64,000 bases of DNA from Aquanectria penicillioides (taxonomy: Eukaryota; Ascomycota; Sordariomycetes; Hypocreales; Nectriaceae), in contig PYIU01000003.1 in assembly GCA_003415625.1 (NCBI GenBank), positions 7,006,001-7,070,000 on the forward strand. The letters run 5' to 3'. Below the pieces are notes generated by a model. It did not search any database. It was not told where the DNA came from and worked only from the letters and a program-made list of their open reading frames with translations. Shown here piece by piece: positions 34,526 to 46,509 of the stretch (the stretch's first letter is position 1; each line of letters starts with the position of its first letter). A program made the translations under genes and the position numbers.

Positions 34526-37500
34526 TTAACTTGTGTTGTCTAGCTGGGAGGTGCTGGGTCCACCAGGAAAGAATGGCAATGAGATACGGTTCAATGAATG
34601 AGCTAGAACTCCAGCAAGCAGGAATGGGGAGGTGTAATGGTGATCCAATGGGCCCTGAAAGGCCCCAAAGGTCAACCAATTATCAGCCATATCCCTGGTT
34701 CGAGCATAAATCAATGGTGACCTTCCTCTCTCATCCAAAATATTGAGGTTAACTCCCTTTTGAATCAATAGTGACACGGCCGTTTTGTTACCAAGAAAGG
34801 AGGTAAGATGCAGGATAGTTGCTCCTGCCGGTTCTTCAATATGAAACCAAAACCCCCAACTGCGTAGTGAGTTGGGGTCTAGGGTAATGTGGATCAATCT
34901 GTCATCAGGTTGGTCAAGGAAGATAAAAGGGACCACAGAGACATAGGAAATGAACAGGCGGTTTTCTCCAACTAATTCTTATTTTTGAAATCCTGAATTC
35001 CTTGCATTTGGACTCGATTGAAGTCCCGGTGCAGCCCCCTTATGACATTCCTTTATTTATGACTTCCCGCTTTATATACCTTTTTCTTTTCTTTTAGGGG
35101 CACTCCAGAGCTTCTGATCAGATGCTCTAACACTCTCCCAAGTTGTTCGCAGCTGCTTGGAAAGGCTATTCGGTCGTCACCGAATCCGCTTACCCTATAC
35201 CCTTCTGGGTGAGGTGTGTGTTTTTGGCCAGTGTCCCCTTCCACCAACAAAGTAGCTGAAAATGTAAGAAAATCGTAGACATCGATTCTGCCCAAGATAG
35301 TCTATTCATATCGCTGTTGAGGAGGTCAACTAATACTAAAGTTCTCTTTCTTGATGTGACTCACCCAATGATATCAAGACTCTCCTCTATGCATTCCACC
35401 AATATTTAGAGTCCTTTATAGTTCCAGAATTCGATTGCGTGATGCAATGGCATATCATCCCCAAGCACCAGGTTTCCTCCCTAGTAGAGGTACTTTTCAA
35501 AAAGTTGTGGCAGAGTAGGACATAAATTTGGAATTGAAGCTACGATCTCGATCGCACTGGATATTGTTCCCCGGTGGACAGTTACTTTGAGCACACTTGC
35601 CCCATCACTCAATAGCCGTGGTGTGGCGTCAAGTTTCTGCGTTTTTAAGGATAGAAGGAGAGGCGATAAACCATTTGACAGTTGTATGTCTATGGGACAT
35701 CCCGCACTGGCCCATGACTTGCACCTTTCAAAGCCATCTTGAAGTATCGTATCCCGAAAAACATTTGAAAGCGCATTAGTTTGTTGTCGGGACACATTAC
35801 AATTCTCGGCAACATGAATTTTGGTAGACAGACCAAAAGCTTGTGCTAAACACTCGATAATTTCGCTATGGTTCTGTTCCTTGGCATAGGATGTCGGACT
35901 CTTTCCATAAACATCCAAGTCTTCTACCGCACCACTTTCCAAGAGTAGTATTTGTGGCTGAGCGATGGCCTCAACATCTGGTTGTATAGAGGGGGGTACT
36001 CCCATCAAACCTCTTAGCCATCACCTTCGCATTTTTGGAGGTGAGTAGTCGCATTATCTTGAAGTTGCCTTGAGATGCTGCGAGGTAAAACAGGGTAGAT
36101 TCCTCCAGACTATGTCATAAGTTCTCCCCCATGGCGTTGTTAAATTGTAATTTACACAGTAGTCTAGAATCTACTTTAGAAAAGGAGCATTGCCAGGACA
36201 GATAGCCAGAAAAGCAGCGTCTAGTCCATTCGACAGAATAGTTGGATTTGCCCCTATCTTGAGAAAGAGTTCAGCGGATGCAAAATTGTTCTTGTCGATG
36301 TGGTACAACAAGGGTGGAACCCCATACGATCAGTGGTTTGTCCATTGATGTTCACACCTCTTTTCAGCAGCTCTTTGATGACCCACGCAACACTCCTTTC
36401 GCTTGGGTATCTCGCATGTGATGCTATGTGTAGAAGTCCTATGCCTTGAGAGCTAGATGAGATTTCATTGAGCTCATCAATTCTCGAAATTTGAAGAGCT
36501 CTGAAAATATTTTTTTTTCCCGCATCTTCAAATGAGCTAGGACCAGTTTCCATAAAGACTTGACAGGTAAACTCGACTGGCGACATATCTCTTCATGTTA
36601 GTAAACATCAAAATCATGAGAAAGAACCAGCTTCACAACTCCGAGACTTCTGAATTCAATGGCAGCTTTAAGAAACTGTATGTCTACTGGCAAAATTTCG
36701 GTTGAGGACCAAAACCGGGTTGTGTTGATCAGAGGATTCCAGGTTTCAGCAGAAATACTCGTGATTGACTGAGCCACTATGTCCCCAAGGTATTGGGACT
36801 CTGATAAGAGCGGAATAAGTCCCGATTCGTTGCATTGATTTTCATAGGCTGACATGCTGTGCAAATTCAGACAGACTCCCAAGACTCGGTCTATCATCGT
36901 AGGGTCCTTGACATGATATTTCACATCCGCTATGTTGCTTGACTTGTGAGGGTGCAAAATTCTGCCATAGAGGCTGCTAGCAAATTTCCATAGTGAAGAC
37001 ATGCATTCTTCTTAATTGTTCGGTCTTGTGGTTTGCGTCTTGGTAAAGAGTTTTCAGGAGTTTCACGTACCCTATGGATGCAGAACCTCTCAGTTGATGC
37101 AATGGGGTGCATCCGCCAGGTGGGATAGTTCCACTTTTGCGCTCGATTTTAGCAAGCAATTCAGAGCCTCCTCAGACCCATAACTTGTGCTGCCTCAAAA
37201 ATCGGCCGGTGGTGGCACCAGAAATCCGGGATGTGTTCGCAGATGTGTAAGATTGAAACAAGTGTCTTTTCAGCACTCTCCCAGTTTTCCTTACAGACTA
37301 AGGACAGTATCGTTTTCCCTTCATGTGTTCTTGCCAGAAGGGCTTCGGTCCTTGTTTTGAGACAAAGGTCATCCAGATGTTGAGTAATCTCCAAAGGAAA
37401 TTCGGACGCAATCAGATGCCAAACAATATACCCTTTCGCATCTGTATCAAAGAGATACAAATCTTCTGCTATCAAGAATTTCAGAAACTCTGAGGCCCCA

Positions 37501-37601
37501 AAACCAGAACGATGTTTATGATGTGGCGAGTTTCCCAAATTGTCCTTTAAAAGAGGATCACGGCCTCCTTCAAGCAGCACCATTATAGTAAGAGAAGACA
37601 T
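34526..37601 (-). pseudogene. NLR relic: ankyrin-repeat region
   Basis: Several blocks retain ankyrin-like helices and turns in different frames. Examples: GCTPLHQLRG near 37080, LLHIASHARYPSERS near 36430 with ELLKRGVNINGQ, VYGKSPTSYAKEQNHSEIIE near 35880, GATILHLTSFLGNKTAVSLL near 34790, and LNILDERGRSPLIYAR near 34730. The blocks are interrupted by stops and frame changes, so no continuous repeat domain could be made. Confidence 0.7.
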
Positions 37602-38059
37602 TCTACCGCACGGTGTAAAAGACCACGACCAGTCGATGTGTAAGGTTTTGATATATCAAGATGAGGATCAGATAAACATTTTCTGAGCGTCTCAGTGTCT
37701 TCATTTCTTATAGCGGTTTGGACCGTGGCTTCTAGAGCTTCTTGCGAAAATGCAATCTGGGTAGAAACAATAGATGCGTTCTCTGCAAACGGAAGCTCAT
37801 GACCGACAGCCCACTGTCACGCGATTGAGCAAACTTTCGAGGCCCAATTTCCTTCATCGGAATGAGAGACGAAATTGAAATACTTGATGAGTTCAAGCAT
37901 AGATACCTCAATTGTCAAGCTTTTTTCCTTACTGGAATTCGGGTACTCCATATTCATGAAAGTCTGAGTTATCTCATCGATATCGTCCTCAGTAGGCATA
38001 TTTCCTGACTTCAAAAGTTGAACAACATATGTGATACCATTGAAATAAAACCGACTTAC

Positions 38060-38518
38060 TCAAGAAGTACGTTGAAATAACCTATGTGAGAAAATCCCAT
38101 TATTTGAAGGTTTGAAACCGTTCGACATGAACTCCTCAATAGTGTAATTTCTTCTTTCGTAACCTGGGAGAATAATCCTACTTCGAGTTACCGCCTCTTG
38201 AATCACAGACCCGGATAACACTGTCTTTCCAGCACCGGGGATACCACTGAACCAGAGCTTGGAACCAGGCGTCCCCAATCAACTTTGGAACCGTGAAGAC
38301 TCGGTTAACCACAAACCTATCATTGCATGTCGGAGTTTAATGCTCATTTCGAGATCTGGTTGAGGGCTGATCTTCATGAAATAATTTAGCACATTCTGTC
38401 TCTCGTTGTCGACAACAATTTGCGTGTTGATCTCAATGTTCTTGACAATTTCCATCATTGAGGAAGATTGTTTGCTAGCCTGATCCACCTTCGATACCAC
38501 CAACTGCAACTTACACAT
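38060..38518 (-). pseudogene. NLR relic: P-loop NTPase (NACHT start) fragment
   Basis: Two stretches in the same frame are separated only by a TGA at 38279-38281. The first ends LTESSRFQS, the second starts LGTPGSKLWFSGIPGAGKTV. The Walker A motif GIPGAGKT is intact. Relatives have Trp at the stop, so TGG to TGA is the simplest change. After EAVTRSRI the sequence no longer resembles NACHT and ends at a stop. Confidence 0.8.
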
Positions 38519-38630
38519 AGAATCTGGTGAAAGACCTAGGCGAATGGTTTTTTTGTGGCGCGATACTCAGACAGAAGCTCTGTCGTGGCTCAGGTAGAAA
38601 ACGGCCATTTCGACCGTTGAGTAACACCGC

Positions 38631-38960
38631 TTAACTTAGATCAACCAAAGGCATCGAGAGGCTTCTTGATTTCCTTTTTAATTCTTCCCAAAGTCTCTCG
38701 CAGGAGCCTATATGGTGGATCCTAAGCGTGGCATTGAACCCGGCTTCCTCTGCTTCCAGGTCTGATGCTAAGGCGGCGAGGGGTCGCAACAAGGTCGCAA
38801 GCCAGTTTATCTCGTCTGCAACACCGAATATATTGACTTTGGCATCCTTAGCAGCCCTTGCATACCTGAATACGGCCCGAAATGCCGCGTTGGCAAGGCT
38901 TAACACACCGGCAACACTTGCGGTGACGGAGAATGGGTCGCACAGCAGAATGTATTGACT
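38631..38960 (-). pseudogene. NLR relic: N-terminal domain fragment
   Basis: The fragment reads DPFSVTASVAGVLSLANAAF followed by helices ending WEELKRKSRSLSMPLVDLS and a stop. The DP(L/F)SVTASVAG opening is typical of the N-terminus of fungal NACHT-ankyrin proteins, where it directly follows the start methionine. Here the codon before DPF is TGC rather than ATG, so even the start appears to be lost. Positions are approximate at the 5' side. Confidence 0.75.
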
Positions 38961-38999
38961 GTTTACCTTGAGACTTGGATTGAAATACTTGTGCCTCAC

Positions 39000-39714
39000 T
39001 ACATAAGTCTGTTGCTAGTCTTTGATCAGGAGTTGAGACAAGTAATAAGAAGATTATTTTATTTGAAGAAATGTATCGGAACCGATCGGAGCCGAGGAGA
39101 GAAAGTCAGGACTCGAAGGCGCAGGTAACTAATAGTGTTTCCCCTGTACGCGCGCAGCGCATGCTTTTGACACAAGCTGTGTCAGCCTAATGACACTAAT
39201 CTAACGATTGGACGTGGAGGGACTCTCATAATTGAGGGTGAATGTCGAGATAATATAAGTGGTCGTCTGCTAGGCCAATGTGCAAATCTCAAACATTTAG
39301 CGACCTCATTGGAAATACGTGCATTACCAGTTTCTTGAGAGGGACACACTTTGGTCAAGTCCAAAAGCCACGCATGCACCGACAATAATCCCTCTCAGGC
39401 CTAGCCTGCCAAGACAAGCTCTATTTACAGAATAGAGAGGAATGCGAGCTTTGATGTGAATATCTAAAGCTTAAAGAGAAGATTTCAATTCGCGTTTATT
39501 TTCAATTGTGCAGGGAGCTATCAGTTAATGGAGCATTGTAAGATGGCAAGTTTGAAGCAGAAGTATTACTCTTCTTTCCCTTCCGGCTTTTGAGTTTCAT
39601 TTCAATCATTAAGCTGTAAATCGTTGAGCGGGAATAAAAACGCTGATCCATAACGAATGATCCCAAAATCATGTTTTTGTATCGTTGAAGATACTTGACT
39701 CGTTTCCCACACCA
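39000..39714. other. Intergenic region
   Basis: Between the NLR relic and the 3' end of the Zn2Cys6 regulator. It includes an AT-rich patch near 39040-39060. No gene recognised. Confidence 0.5.
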
Positions 39715-42575
39715 TTACACATCCTGAATGTGTCGTCCCAATTCGGCAAATCCTCCCATTTCTTCTCCCGTCAGGCTCCAATCGGCATTGTTGTACATTG
39801 AGAAGTAGGCCTTGTAGTACTCGTCTGGCGAGACATCTGCCATCGAAACATCCTGGTACAGGTTCTCGCCTCGCCCATCCGTCGGCGGGATCCAAATGTT
39901 GGCAAAGTTGTCCCACAGATCTGGTTCGAGTTGCAAGTCTTGATTTGAGGTGTCGTCAGGGCGATTATTGCCCTGCAATGAGCCTCCCAGGCTGGCCAGT
40001 TGGTCCATTCCCTTGTGGTTTCCTGGCGTCGAAGCGAGATGGAGCTCGTTTGAAATATTACCATCAGCACCGTTCTCCGCCAATGTCGGGCCGGACATTG
40101 GTGAGTTATTCATCGCCTGAAGGGACTGAATCTTATTTGACATGGCTTTGCAGATGCCCTTCAGGTCTTTCACCCTCTGGACAGCGTGTTTGCTGCCATG
40201 ATTAGCCAGATATTGCATCGTCTCCAATGCATCCGGAAGTCCAGGCGCAGGACTGAATTTCTGGCCGTCATCGCAAACAGAGTCCAGGATCGCGACTAGG
40301 ATCATAATAAAATTGGATGAGCAAACTGCATCAAAGTCGAAGAAACCATGGATAGCTAAAATATGATTAGCAGGGAACGAGTTGTGTGCCAAAACGAATG
40401 ATCATACCAAGGATATTTCGATCTCGAAGAGAGCAGACGACTTTCAAAAGTCTTCGAGCAGCTTCTGAGCAAGTTCTAGATAATCTTCCAAGAGGCGAGC
40501 TGTTCAAGCTCGTGCTGCTCGGGCCCTCACCACTCAGCACTAATTTGGCTACGTGGAGCATGATTGGGCGCAGAGTAAGAAGAGTAGCTTGGTAGAGCAT
40601 GAGATGTAGAGAACCGGTTGTCCTAAGGCACAGATCGCGGCCCATGCCCTGGAAATCCTTTGCTGAATCGGACGGGATCTCTCTAGAGATCTCGTACAGA
40701 GACCTCACGATCTCCTGAACATTGGGGACAAAAATATCCTCAGTATGAGGCTCGGGTCCGTAGAGAACTAGATGGAACTCATTAGTATCTGATCCCTTTA
40801 AGCGTAGCTGAAAGAATTACCTGACAATATCCGACCAGTCACCCTGGCGATTTTAATATTGATGCAGATAGGTCCGGCCGGCGCAAACCCAGGAGAGTTG
40901 GTCGGCAGTTCCACATCAATTGACTCGTCTCTAATACCGGAGGGGTTTCCGGTTGCAGCGGCAAGGCGTCTAGTAACAACAAATATTAGCCTGAATTCGT
41001 AAGGTTGAAATGCAGCGCCTATACCTTTCCTGCATGTAAACGGTCCACCATAGACGGTTCAAGTGGACCTTTTCAGATTTCATTAAATGCTTGGTTCCTG
41101 AGACCTGGTGGTATTTGTGTGCGATGGCTAGACGCAATGCGGTGCTAATCTATTGTTCAAATATAAGTGAAGGATCTAACACAGCAGGCAGGGTAAGGGC
41201 ACTGACATATAGGTAGGCCTCATCCCTTCGGTGGAAGTTTTGAAGATAAATCGAAAGCAGAGCATAAATTTCAACGCCCAAAGTGCCGTATGAGTGCAGC
41301 TCGCTCAAAGTCGGGATGTTCTTGTGCACGTATTCGAAGAGTTCAACCCCGGAGAAGTCGCCGTTGCCCTCAGGGTTAGCATCGAACTGGGTGCCAATCG
41401 CAAGAACAATCATCATTTCAAAGCACCAAGGGGACTGCAGCTGTGCTGAGTCGTCCTTGTTGGCATAAAAGTACCACAAGCGATCTGAGAAATCTCGTGC
41501 ATCGATGTGATGCTGGGTGTGTCCGATGTAGAACATGGCCACCTCCAGTAGCCTCTGGGCTTCTTGATGGGATGGCAGCCTAGGGAAATTTTTACTGGAG
41601 ATCTGCATTGACGCATCGTTGAAGGTCGGATCCTTGTGGGTAGATGCCGGGGTGGATGATTTGTTGGAAACATCTTGTCCAGGGGGTGATAGCAGGTCTT
41701 GCACGCGGGATGAAAAGTTGCGGCTAGAACTCATAGATGAATCCACAGGGATAGCTATGGAGGTTAGCATTGAGTAGTTACTTTATGCGAATAGGGACTC
41801 ACTTGAAGCAGGCGACGTCTGGGCAATTCCGTTTCTGACAGACGGGGCAGAGAAGCTAGGGGAGGGACGGGGGAGGATGGGTGACCTGGGGGGCGTATCC
41901 CCATGCCCGGGGTCTGTCTGGGGGGATAGCTGAGATAGTTGCGGCAGAGATCCAGGCGGCGGGATAGACACAGTCGGAGGGTTAGCTGGAGGGGAGTCTT
42001 TGACGTGCTGTTAGTTCACCGGATGCCAGGAAAGTCAAAACCAGTTGAATAGCTAGCTACCTTGGACAGTGGCGGTTGGGACTGCATCTCCCTTTTCGTA
42101 TTGTGCTAGGCGACTCTCGAGCTCCTCAACCCGGCTATAGCACGCCGCTAAGATTAGAATATAGATCTAAGTAAGTATACGACAACAGATGAAAAGCACT
42201 TACTTGGCCAGGAACACTCGCTTCGGACATTGGCCTCGAATAATGCAGTCAAGACCACGCTTGACGCAGTATTGGCAAGGACTGGTTCCAGAACATCTGA
42301 CTTTTTTCTTTCGACATGTGAGACAACTAAAGGCCGTCGTGTCAGCTAATGACTTGGCCGACAGTCCAGGGAAGTGAAGCTGCGGCGGGCTTCCGAAGCT
42401 GGATGCCAGCCACAGCGAGAGCCTGTGCCTGGCCTGGAGGCATGGCAGTCATCGCTATCACTGATTTGTGCACAGCACAGCACGGGGACCCCACTTACGC
42501 TGAGGACGCCTTGCGTACATCCTTCCTCCCAGCCGTTGAATTTGGCAAACGCACACGGTCCAATCCGGGAGCCAT
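39715..42575 (-). CDS. Zn2Cys6 transcription factor with fungal_trans region
   Basis: Nine exons (complement): 42499-42575, 42204-42326, 42061-42134, 41803-41997, 41207-41754, 41025-41149, 40821-40969, 40408-40767 and 39715-40355. Together they give 763 residues in consistent phase. The first intron falls just before the first cysteine. The binuclear cluster CLTCRKKKVRCSGTSPCQYC plus VKRGLDC has the spacing C-x2-C-x6-C-x5-C-x2-C-x6-C. A short coiled-coil stretch RVEELESRLAQYE follows, then a Pro/Ser-rich linker. The fungal-specific transcription-factor domain includes LEVAMFYIGHTQHHID, EAYLYISTALRLAIAH and LNRLWWTVYMQERRLA. These nuclear proteins bind CGG-type DNA elements, usually as dimers. 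The regulated pathway cannot be told; the nearest gene is another regulator on the same strand. Confidence 0.9.
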
Positions 42576-43401
42576 AGTTTCGGTGTGTAAATTGGCCTTT
42601 TCGAGCAGGTATCTGAGCGAGCGATTTCCCCAGGACAATTGGAATTCCCAAGACCAGTGTGCTCTTGAGGAGGAAACATCGGGGGTACGTCCGAATCGCG
42701 TGTCAAGGTGGGCGATGACTCGGTCAAAAGGCCCGAGGCGGCCCAAAGCTCGAGGTTTATCACGTGTGGAACCACTGACTAAGTGGGCGATTACTCAAGA
42801 CGAACCGCTGGAGATAGTGGCTAATCGCCTCCGTAGACCACGCCCCGATTTGGACGGAGCTCCACATCTTCGGCATCGCGCACCGAACTTCGGAGGGCCC
42901 GAACCCATCGCCATCACATGCAGCCAATCAATGCCCGCGATAGACTCTGGATGCGCTTCAACAACTTCCTTATCCGTCTAGTCAAGCCTAATCGCTCCGC
43001 GGGTCTGTAGCACATAAGAGGCAAAAGGTAGAGAGACCTCCCTCTGGTCGGGAGAAATTTCTGCCGTCATCGGCAGAGCCATTGTCTCGTCTCAGTCCTG
43101 ATTGCCGCGCCACGAGAACATTCTGCACGTCAAGCGATGCTGTCAATTGCTACCAGTTTGGTCCATGCTTCACTATCGTAAAAGAAATGCGCATTGCTGT
43201 CATTATCTACTTGCTATCCTACATCTGTAAAGATCCAGACATTTTTTACCTCCATCTGGTTACATCTCCCGTCTCCCAAAAGTCGAGGGTATGTTATCAT
43301 ACAACAAAGCCCTTTGAGCAAAAAAAAAAAAAAAAAAAAAAAAAGGAGAAAAAAAGGGGGAAATAAAATATACCCATATGCTCGCTCCTATTTAATATGT
43401 A
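42576..43401. other. Intergenic region between two regulators
   Basis: Promoter of the Zn2Cys6 gene and 3' flank of the C2H2 gene. It contains a 25-A run and an A/G-rich stretch. No gene seen. Confidence 0.5.
43320..43344 (+). repeat. Poly-A homopolymer (25 nt)
   Basis: Uninterrupted 25 A residues followed by GGAG and further A/G-rich sequence, lying about 60 bases beyond the stop codon of the minus-strand C2H2 gene. Probably part of its 3' flank. Confidence 0.95.
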
Positions 43402-46400
43402 TTAAATTCTTGGTTCTCCCGGTTGCTTCATCATTGATGCTGCCATCCTAAGTCTGTGTCTCGCCTCCATCAGAAGCTCCCATTTTGTCGTGGACAAGGC
43501 CTCGTCCACGACGCTGAGGAGTCCGATGATCTTATTTCGGTTTCCAACCACTCCTGCTTGGTTTTGATGCACATGGAATGCCTTGATCGAGTTGATGGTT
43601 GGGGGGATCATGATCTGGAGATACGTCTTCAGATCCTCGTGACGGTCGTGTCTCACCGTTTCGAATTCGGAGTTCATTGACAGGGAATTTCCTTCGAGAG
43701 AAGGAGGTTGAGCAATGTCATTGGCATTGTTTGCCGGCGTCGCACCTTGAGCCAGAGATGTAGAAGACGACTGAATACTCGGCTCCGCAGCCATACGGCC
43801 GAGGGGGAAGTTATCGGAAGGGTATTGCAAGTTCTCCGGGAAAGGTTCCAAGCTCCCGTCCTGGACGAATCCATATGCCCAGAGGACTAAAGAAGCATAG
43901 TACAAAGCCCAGGCTCTGTTGAGTAGATTGTCGTTGCCAGCATCGTAGGTGGGATACGGAGGCGGGTTGAAATTTGCAGACATGCCGTTCGCTTCGCCAG
44001 TGTTTCCGTAGGGGTCTTCCTGTAAGAGAATAAGTTTAACCAGCTGAAGAGCATGGTAAACACCACCAATTGCACCAGGCGAGGCAACCCAGTCCTTAAT
44101 CTTCCTTCGGTTCTCCTCCAGTCGAGAGATGTAACAGTGCGGCCAAGGATTTGAGGAACACCGGCGAAAATGCAGAGCTCCGGCATGCTGATGTAGACTG
44201 TAATGTGGCCCAGGTGATAGAGAACGGTCCCGAGGGTCTGGAACGCATCGCCATCATCACTGCCACCTCTGCTGCTCAAGCCCAACCTCTGCCAGTCGAA
44301 AGCCGCATGTCGAACATGTGCAATTCCATCATCATAATCCTTCTTCCACCAGTCGAATGCTCTCAGCAGTTTTGGTCGCCATCTCTCTTGAACTCCGGGA
44401 ATCGTGTCAGTGCCGAGGGTGGATCGGTCAAGGTCTCTCTGATGCATCTGCCAAGTCACTGATAACAACGCAGCCAACAATGCTATTCTTCCGAAGGGAC
44501 TCGTTCGCACTTTCTGGCCGTTGAGTGTCTTTTGTAACCCGTCAAGGAAGGTGATTGGGGTGACGCCATTAGCGTACAAACTAGATTCAACACAGCCAAT
44601 CTCAGAAGGAGAATCCGATGACCACAAAGTATTGTCACAAGGTAGGGGAAGTTTGATTTCATGGATGACAAGAGTCGGGGTGTGCCCAAACAAGGCAGCA
44701 TGAGTGGCATCAATGATAAATGCCCCAAATGCGGCCCTGCGTGTAGCCTCTTGAGCAATCCAGTGATCCCACCACTTCTCGGGAGACGAAGGATCAAACT
44801 CTCGTCGACTCGGCGCGGATGGAAGTTTTGGGATACCGGCAATTTTCGGGCTGAGCAATGGGCTCGGAACTCGCGACGCGTATGATGATTGCTTTCCTGT
44901 TAGTGCACTTCCCCGACGCATAAGTGACAATGTTGTCGGGAAGTAAATGTGAGCTCGCTCGTGAAGAACTCGAGTCGCATTCAACTTCTCATACACTTCA
45001 AGAATAAGAAGAGTTTGGATGACCCAAAGCTTGGCTGGTGGATGTGAATCGGCATGCATGAAGACCTGCCACCGAAGATTCCACGAGACAAAGGTGGTGA
45101 ATTTTGATATTTTGTCTGTCATATCGCAAGGCCCAATCTTCTTCTCCAGCATGGATGCCCCCATTATTAATACAGCAAGCAGGAGAAAGTCGTGAGCTGC
45201 TTCGGGTACAAAGGTTGGCCTATGGAGAATAGGTAGTTGGTCGTGGAAGTTGTCCCAATATGAGTTGATGTACCTTTGTACATTAGCTAAACTCAATACG
45301 TGCGTTTCTGAATCGCTGTCGCTTCCAAAGATTTCGTTCTTGATATCCGTTGCTGATCTGGTTCCTTGGGAGCCGATCTCGTTGAAGCGTTGCAGCATGT
45401 ACTGGAGAAGTGATTGGCGCTTATGCTCTGACAGATCGCTCTTCCCTAGCTGCGAAATATCCACTACCGGGGTTGCCATTGGAATCGTCTCGGATTGAAA
45501 CCAAAGGTTCATTGGCTCCATGAAAGAGCTGCCAATCATGCCTTGTTGTGTCGGGTATTCGGGACATAACTGGCCGAAGTTGTTGGAATAGCTACCCATC
45601 CCACCCAAGGCACTGCCCGGCGCAAACGAGTACCCAGAATTGATACCCTGCCCATTAAATAACCAGGAAGTAAATTCATCCGTGCTAGAAGGAGATACAC
45701 CAAACGGTTGGTCGTCGAGAAGTGGATCTCCGCTCGTGGTTGGGAGCCCACCTTGCATCACGTAGGACTGGTTCCTCGTGCGCTCTGGTCTGCTGGTCAA
45801 GCCCGGGCTTGGCATCGCCATTGACATATCACCGCCTTGCATTGCATCCATCCGAAATGAGACAGATCCTAATGGCTGCTTCTCTGGCGATATCGATGAC
45901 TCTCTGCTTCGAATTTGCCTCTGGTCTCCAAAACTGCCGAGCGAGTCGATCATTTCATTGCCTTGATTGGTGCCCTGTTGACCTGAACCATCCGCTGCTT
46001 CCGATTGCAATCCTAGCTCGGCATTCTCATGGCCTTCACCTAATGAGAGGTCATGCTTACTGGGGTTCCTTTCCTTTGCGGGAGTTTCTCTGGCCTCGTC
46101 TTGGGTGTCGCTCCAGGCGGATCCATCTTCACTGAATGAGTATCTTGGCCGATGTCTCGGAATCTTAGTGAACTCCCGCTGTGAGGAGCTCGGGCGTTGA
46201 GACAGGCGACCATTTCCGTACTGCTGGATTTGGCGTTCATGTCTTAGTTTATGACGCGCATAAAGATCCTTCCTCACAAACGAGAACGAGCACCCTGGAT
46301 AATCGCAGTAGTAAATTTCTTTTGGGGAATCTGCAGCGTGTCAGCACGGCCGAATCCGTGACCCAAATCTCAAACTCGGACTCACGGTTTAGTTGATGCC

Positions 46401-46509
46401 TCTGAAGATGCTCAGCCCGAGAATATGTCCGTCCGCAGCCTTCATGGGTGCACTGGAACTCCTTGCATGAGGCCTTGCGGCGTTTATGACGCGGGGGCGA
46501 TGAGGCCAT
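43402..46509 (-). CDS. C2H2 transcription factor with fungal_trans region (one-base frame break)
   Basis: Exon 1 is complement 46386-46509 and exon 2 runs from 46330 to 43402. With one missing base allowed near 44115 the protein is 1017 residues. The start MASSPPRHKRRK leads into two C2H2 fingers: FQCTHEGCGRTYSRAEHLQRH and, after the intron, YYCDYPGCSFSFVRKDLYARH. A long Ser/Gln/Gly-rich linker follows, then the fungal transcription-factor region (INSYWDNFHDQLPILHRPTF, EKWWDHWIAQEATRRAAFGAF). The end lies in another frame: ENRRKIKDWVASPGAIGGVY onward to MKQPGEPRI. Without the added base the protein stops at 43887 with a nonsense tail. This is the fungal class that couples two N-terminal fingers to a fungal_trans domain. 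The target genes are unknown. Confidence 0.88.
44111..44122 (-). other. Apparent single-base deletion in C2H2 regulator
   Basis: Upstream frame reads ILGRTVTSLDW; the adjacent frame then reads ENRRKIKDWVASPGAIGGVY, the expected continuation. One extra G in TGGAGGAGAACC would join them as DWRENRRK. Exon length becomes divisible by three only with that base. No intron of usable length fits. Confidence 0.75.

Larger units (their letters stand above)
33641..38999 (-). pseudogene. Decayed NACHT-ankyrin (NLR-like) gene
   Basis: Read on the minus strand, recognisable pieces come in the right order for a fungal NLR-like protein. First is an N-terminal domain starting DPFSVTASVAGVLSLA, then a P-loop region with KLWFSGIPGAGKTVLSG, then a series of ankyrin-like segments, then a short C-terminal part. 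The pieces sit in different frames and are split by stops. Examples: the Trp before LGTPGSKLWFSG is TGA, WPFST is followed by TGA, and frame shifts occur at an A7 run near 38550 and at GGGGTTCC near 36325. Much of the NACHT domain after the P-loop is missing, so there are also deletions. Intact relatives use ATP-driven oligomerisation in non-self recognition or heterokaryon incompatibility. This copy cannot make that protein. Confidence 0.8.
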
